64,000 nucleotides of DNA from UBA9659 sp965208605 (lineage in GTDB: Bacteria; Pseudomonadota; Gammaproteobacteria; Pseudomonadales; Azotimanducaceae), in contig OZ242345.1 in assembly GCA_965208605.1 (NCBI GenBank), positions 806,001-870,000 of the forward strand, read 5' to 3'. Positions within the stretch are counted from its first letter, which is position 1, and every line of letters starts with the position of its first letter. Of the stretch, positions 61,951-64,000 are shown in pieces. The position numbers and the translations under genes are program-made. The notes beneath the pieces are model-generated. The model had not been told where the DNA came from. It ran no database searches and saw nothing but the letters and a program-made list of their open reading frames with translations.

Positions 61951-63201
61951 CTAGACTTTGCGTCCTTTGCTGGCGGCGAGTTTTAATCGCAGCGCATTCA
62001 ATTTAATAAACCCAGTCGCATCAGCTTGATCATAAGCACCGGCATCTTCCTCAAAAGTTGAGATCCTTGCATCGTAAAGACTGCTTGTCTCCGACTCGCG
62101 ACCAACGACCATGACACTGCCCTTGTATAACTTAAGCTGCACCTTGCCATTAACATCCTGTTGCGACTCGTCAATCAATGCTTGCAATGCTCGTCTCTCT
62201 GGCGACCACCAGTAGCCGTTATAAATCAAGCTGGCGTAGCGCGGCATGAGTTCGTCTTTGAGATGCGCCAGTTCCCGATCAAGCGTGATCGACTCCATAG
62301 CGCGATGCCCCTTCAATAAAATACTGCCGCCAGGCGTTTCATAACAGCCTCTCGCCTTCATACCGACGTATCGGTTTTCAACAATATCGACCCTGCCGAT
62401 ACCATGGGCGCCACCCAGTTTATTGAGATGCGCCAAGACCTGAGCGGCGGTCATGGCTGTACCATCCACGGCAACCACATCTCCACCGGCGTAGTCCAGT
62501 TGAATATAAACCGGTGTGTCGGGTGCGGCTTCGGGCGAGACGGTCCAGAGCCACATGGCTTCATCTGGTGCCCGCGCTGGATCCTCCAGTCGGTCACCTT
62601 CATAAGAAATATGTAGCAGATTGGCATCCATTGAGTAGGGGGACTTCTCGCCGGCATGCTTTTGGTCCACTTGAATCTGATGCTGTTCACAAAACGCCAT
62701 CAAACTTTCCCGAGAGTTTAATTCCCAATCACGCCAGGGCGCGATGACCTGCACATCTGGCTTCAGGGCGTAGATGCCCAGTTCAAATCTCACCTGATCA
62801 TTGCCCTTGCCCGTTGCCCCGTGCGCGATTGCCGCCGCGCCAGTGTCATTCGCCACCTCAACCAGCCGCTTGGCAATCAAGGGTCGGGCAATACTCGTAC
62901 CGAGCAGATACTCACCTTCATACAGGGTGTTGCAGCGGAACATGGGGAACACATAATCCCGCACAAATTCCTCTCGTATATCGTCAATGAATATTTCCTT
63001 CACTCCCATACGGGCAGCCTTCTGCCGCGCGGCTTCCAGCTCTTCGCCCTGACCCAGGTCGGCGGTGTAGGTCACCACTTCACAGTCATAGGTTTCCTGC
63101 AACCACTTGAGAATCACCGAGGTGTCCAGTCCGCCCGAATAAGAAAGGACTATTTTGTTAATAGCGGATTTCTTATTGGCAGGCAAATCACTGCTAGGCA
63201 T
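61951..63201 (-). CDS. argG: Argininosuccinate synthase
   Basis: Joins citrulline and aspartate with ATP to make argininosuccinate in arginine synthesis. The ATP pyrophosphatase P-loop SYSGGLDTSV (residues about 20-29 from this start) and the ADLGQGEE, YEGEYLLGTSIARPL, IAHGATGKGNDQVRFE, and SPYSMDANLLHISYEGD segments are all typical. I choose the ATG at 63201 (416 residues), close to the usual length; the frame extends to 63246. The gene converges on nth and diverges from the second ATPase gene. Confidence 0.95.
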   Translation of the reverse strand: MPSSDLPANKKSAINKIVLSYSGGLDTSVILKWLQETYDCEVVTYTADLGQGEELEAARQKAARMGVKEIFIDDIREEFVRDYVFPMFRCNTLYEGEYLLGTSIARPLIAKRLVEVANDTGAAAIAHGATGKGNDQVRFELGIYALKPDVQVIAPWRDWELNSRESLMAFCEQHQIQVDQKHAGEKSPYSMDANLLHISYEGDRLEDPARAPDEAMWLWTVSPEAAPDTPVYIQLDYAGGDVVAVDGTAMTAAQVLAHLNKLGGAHGIGRVDIVENRYVGMKARGCYETPGGSILLKGHRAMESITLDRELAHLKDELMPRYASLIYNGYWWSPERRALQALIDESQQDVNGKVQLKLYKGSVMVVGRESETSSLYDARISTFEEDAGAYDQADATGFIKLNALRLKLAASKGRKV

Positions 63202-63271
63202 GTCAATAATCCAGAGAAGAACTTTGATGGTTCTGCACATTAGCATAGTTTGCCTTGCTTGCCGTCATTCT

Positions 63272-63325
63272 AAAGATTATGTTCACAATATCCGCAGAAA
63301 ATTTGATAAACTTAAAACTGCTGGT
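63272..63325 (+). promoter_or_regulatory. Upstream block shared with the other ATPase gene
   Basis: AAGATTATGTTCACAATATC, then CGCAGAAAAT and TTGATAAACTTAAAA match the region before 37671. The block directly follows a CCGTCATTCT repeat fragment. The match ends in the coding start, so it may include promoter and operator, but a regulator is not identified. Confidence 0.5.
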
Positions 63326-63351
63326 TTTATTTGAGAAACTGAGATGCCGTT

Positions 63352-64000
63352 ATGAAACCTACTAAATTTCCCAATCCATTTAAACCAGGTTCTGGCCATC
63401 TTCCGCCTTATCTCGCTGGGCGAGAAAACGAGCAAGATGTATTTAGAAATCACTCAGTCGACATGTCTGCCGGTACATCACCTCCGGCCGCAACAGTTTT
63501 GTATGGCCCCCGAGGGATGGGTAAAACAGTCTTGTTACGTTGGTTTAAAAATGAAGTTGAGGGTGGCGTTGGGAAGGATGATTCAATACGTTTGGTTTGG
63601 GTGACCCCTGATCAATTAGAATCGCCAGCTGATTTATGGAAGTGTTTGATGCCTCCTGAAACGCTGAAAAGTAAACTGACCCATGAAGATGTGACTGCTG
63701 GCTTTAATGTCGAAGTATTGGCTGCCAGTGCTACTTGGAGGGCAAAGGATTTATTCAAACAAACCTTTCAAAAGATTTTAATTGATCAGTGCAAAAAACA
63801 ACCATTAATATTGTTAATGGATGAAGCACATAAAATGGATACTGGTTTGTGTAATAATTTATTAAATCTTCATCAAATAATTAGTCCTGAATCCCCTTTT
63901 ATGTTGGTTTTGGCTGGCACTCCTGGACTGCGACATTTTCTATCGGGAGTAAACGCTACCTTTGTTGAGCGTTCCAGAAAGATTGGTCTTGGGAGATTGG
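63352..64000 (+). CDS. AAA+ ATPase (copy 2), 3' end outside window
   Basis: Paralog of the gene at 37671; the first 216 codons are open to the window end. Walker A GPRGMGKT, Walker B LILLMDEAHKMD and MLVLAGTPGLRHFL are the same as in copy 1, and long stretches such as SAGTSPPAATVLYGPRGMG are identical. The N-terminal 35 residues and the region around residues 105-130 differ. AT-rich codons set it apart from argG. The shared upstream block shows that the duplicated unit includes regulatory DNA. The missing 3' part cannot be assessed. Confidence 0.8.
   Translation, partial: MKPTKFPNPFKPGSGHLPPYLAGRENEQDVFRNHSVDMSAGTSPPAATVLYGPRGMGKTVLLRWFKNEVEGGVGKDDSIRLVWVTPDQLESPADLWKCLMPPETLKSKLTHEDVTAGFNVEVLAASATWRAKDLFKQTFQKILIDQCKKQPLILLMDEAHKMDTGLCNNLLNLHQIISPESPFMLVLAGTPGLRHFLSGVNATFVERSRKIGLGRL

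Overview
The window looks like a chromosome segment of a GC-rich gammaproteobacterium. The support is gene order: bamD and rluD are divergent, and dcd-apbC, metG, the rsx operon and nth are adjacent, as in Pseudomonas and relatives. PilW/PilX/FimT-type pilins, tRNA-Val/tRNA-Asp in tandem and ilvI-ilvH fit the same picture. The species cannot be named from the sequence alone.

Layout. 1-2.6 kb: type IV pilus minor pilin genes (pilW cut by the window edge, pilX, and a convergent fimT). 2.7-4.8 kb: bamD and rluD. 5.1-24.8 kb, minus strand: one giant autotransporter-like adhesin of about 6,400 residues made of Ig-like, cadherin-like, FN3 and Calx-beta modules and ending in an outer-membrane barrel. 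A -1 frameshift at about 7727 splits it just before the barrel. 25.3 kb: a small coiled-coil membrane protein. 26.3-30.0 kb: ilvI, ilvH, tRNA-Val, tRNA-Asp, nadK. 30.1-31.6 kb: a lower-GC island with a repeat-truncated HicB-like antitoxin, a PIN-domain protein and an unrecognised partner gene. 31.7-37.4 kb: mocA-like, xdhC, rhomboid protease, pepN. 37.7 and 63.4 kb: two paralogous AAA+ ATPase genes, the second cut by the window end. 38.9-46.4 kb: moxR-DUF58-DUF4381-batA-batB/C-batD. 46.5-49.0 kb: pyrD and amtB. 49.0-53.4 kb: cnoX, a glutamine amidotransferase, a ThDP enzyme and ddl. 53.7-57.3 kb: dcd, apbC/mrp and metG. 57.4-61.9 kb: rsxA, an rsxB-rsxC' fusion, rsxD, rsxG, rsxE, nth. 62.0-63.2 kb: argG.

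Two patterns cut across the window. First, a dispersed palindromic repeat family (core like CTGGATTCCCG...GAATGACGG, recalling Neisseria dRS3-type repeats) occupies almost every larger intergenic gap. It has altered coding ends: the C-terminus of the HicB-like gene and the 5' part of the giant adhesin frame. Second, tandem micro-duplications, mostly of 12 or 15 bp, occur inside otherwise ordinary housekeeping genes (rluD, mocA, pepN, pyrD, ddl, rsxG, rsxE) and as other unit lengths between genes.

The most interesting items are the fused rsxB-rsxC' gene in an operon that lacks a full rsxC, the giant frameshifted adhesin, the PIN/unknown-protein pair, the duplicated ATPase genes with shared upstream DNA, and the repeat and micro-duplication signature.
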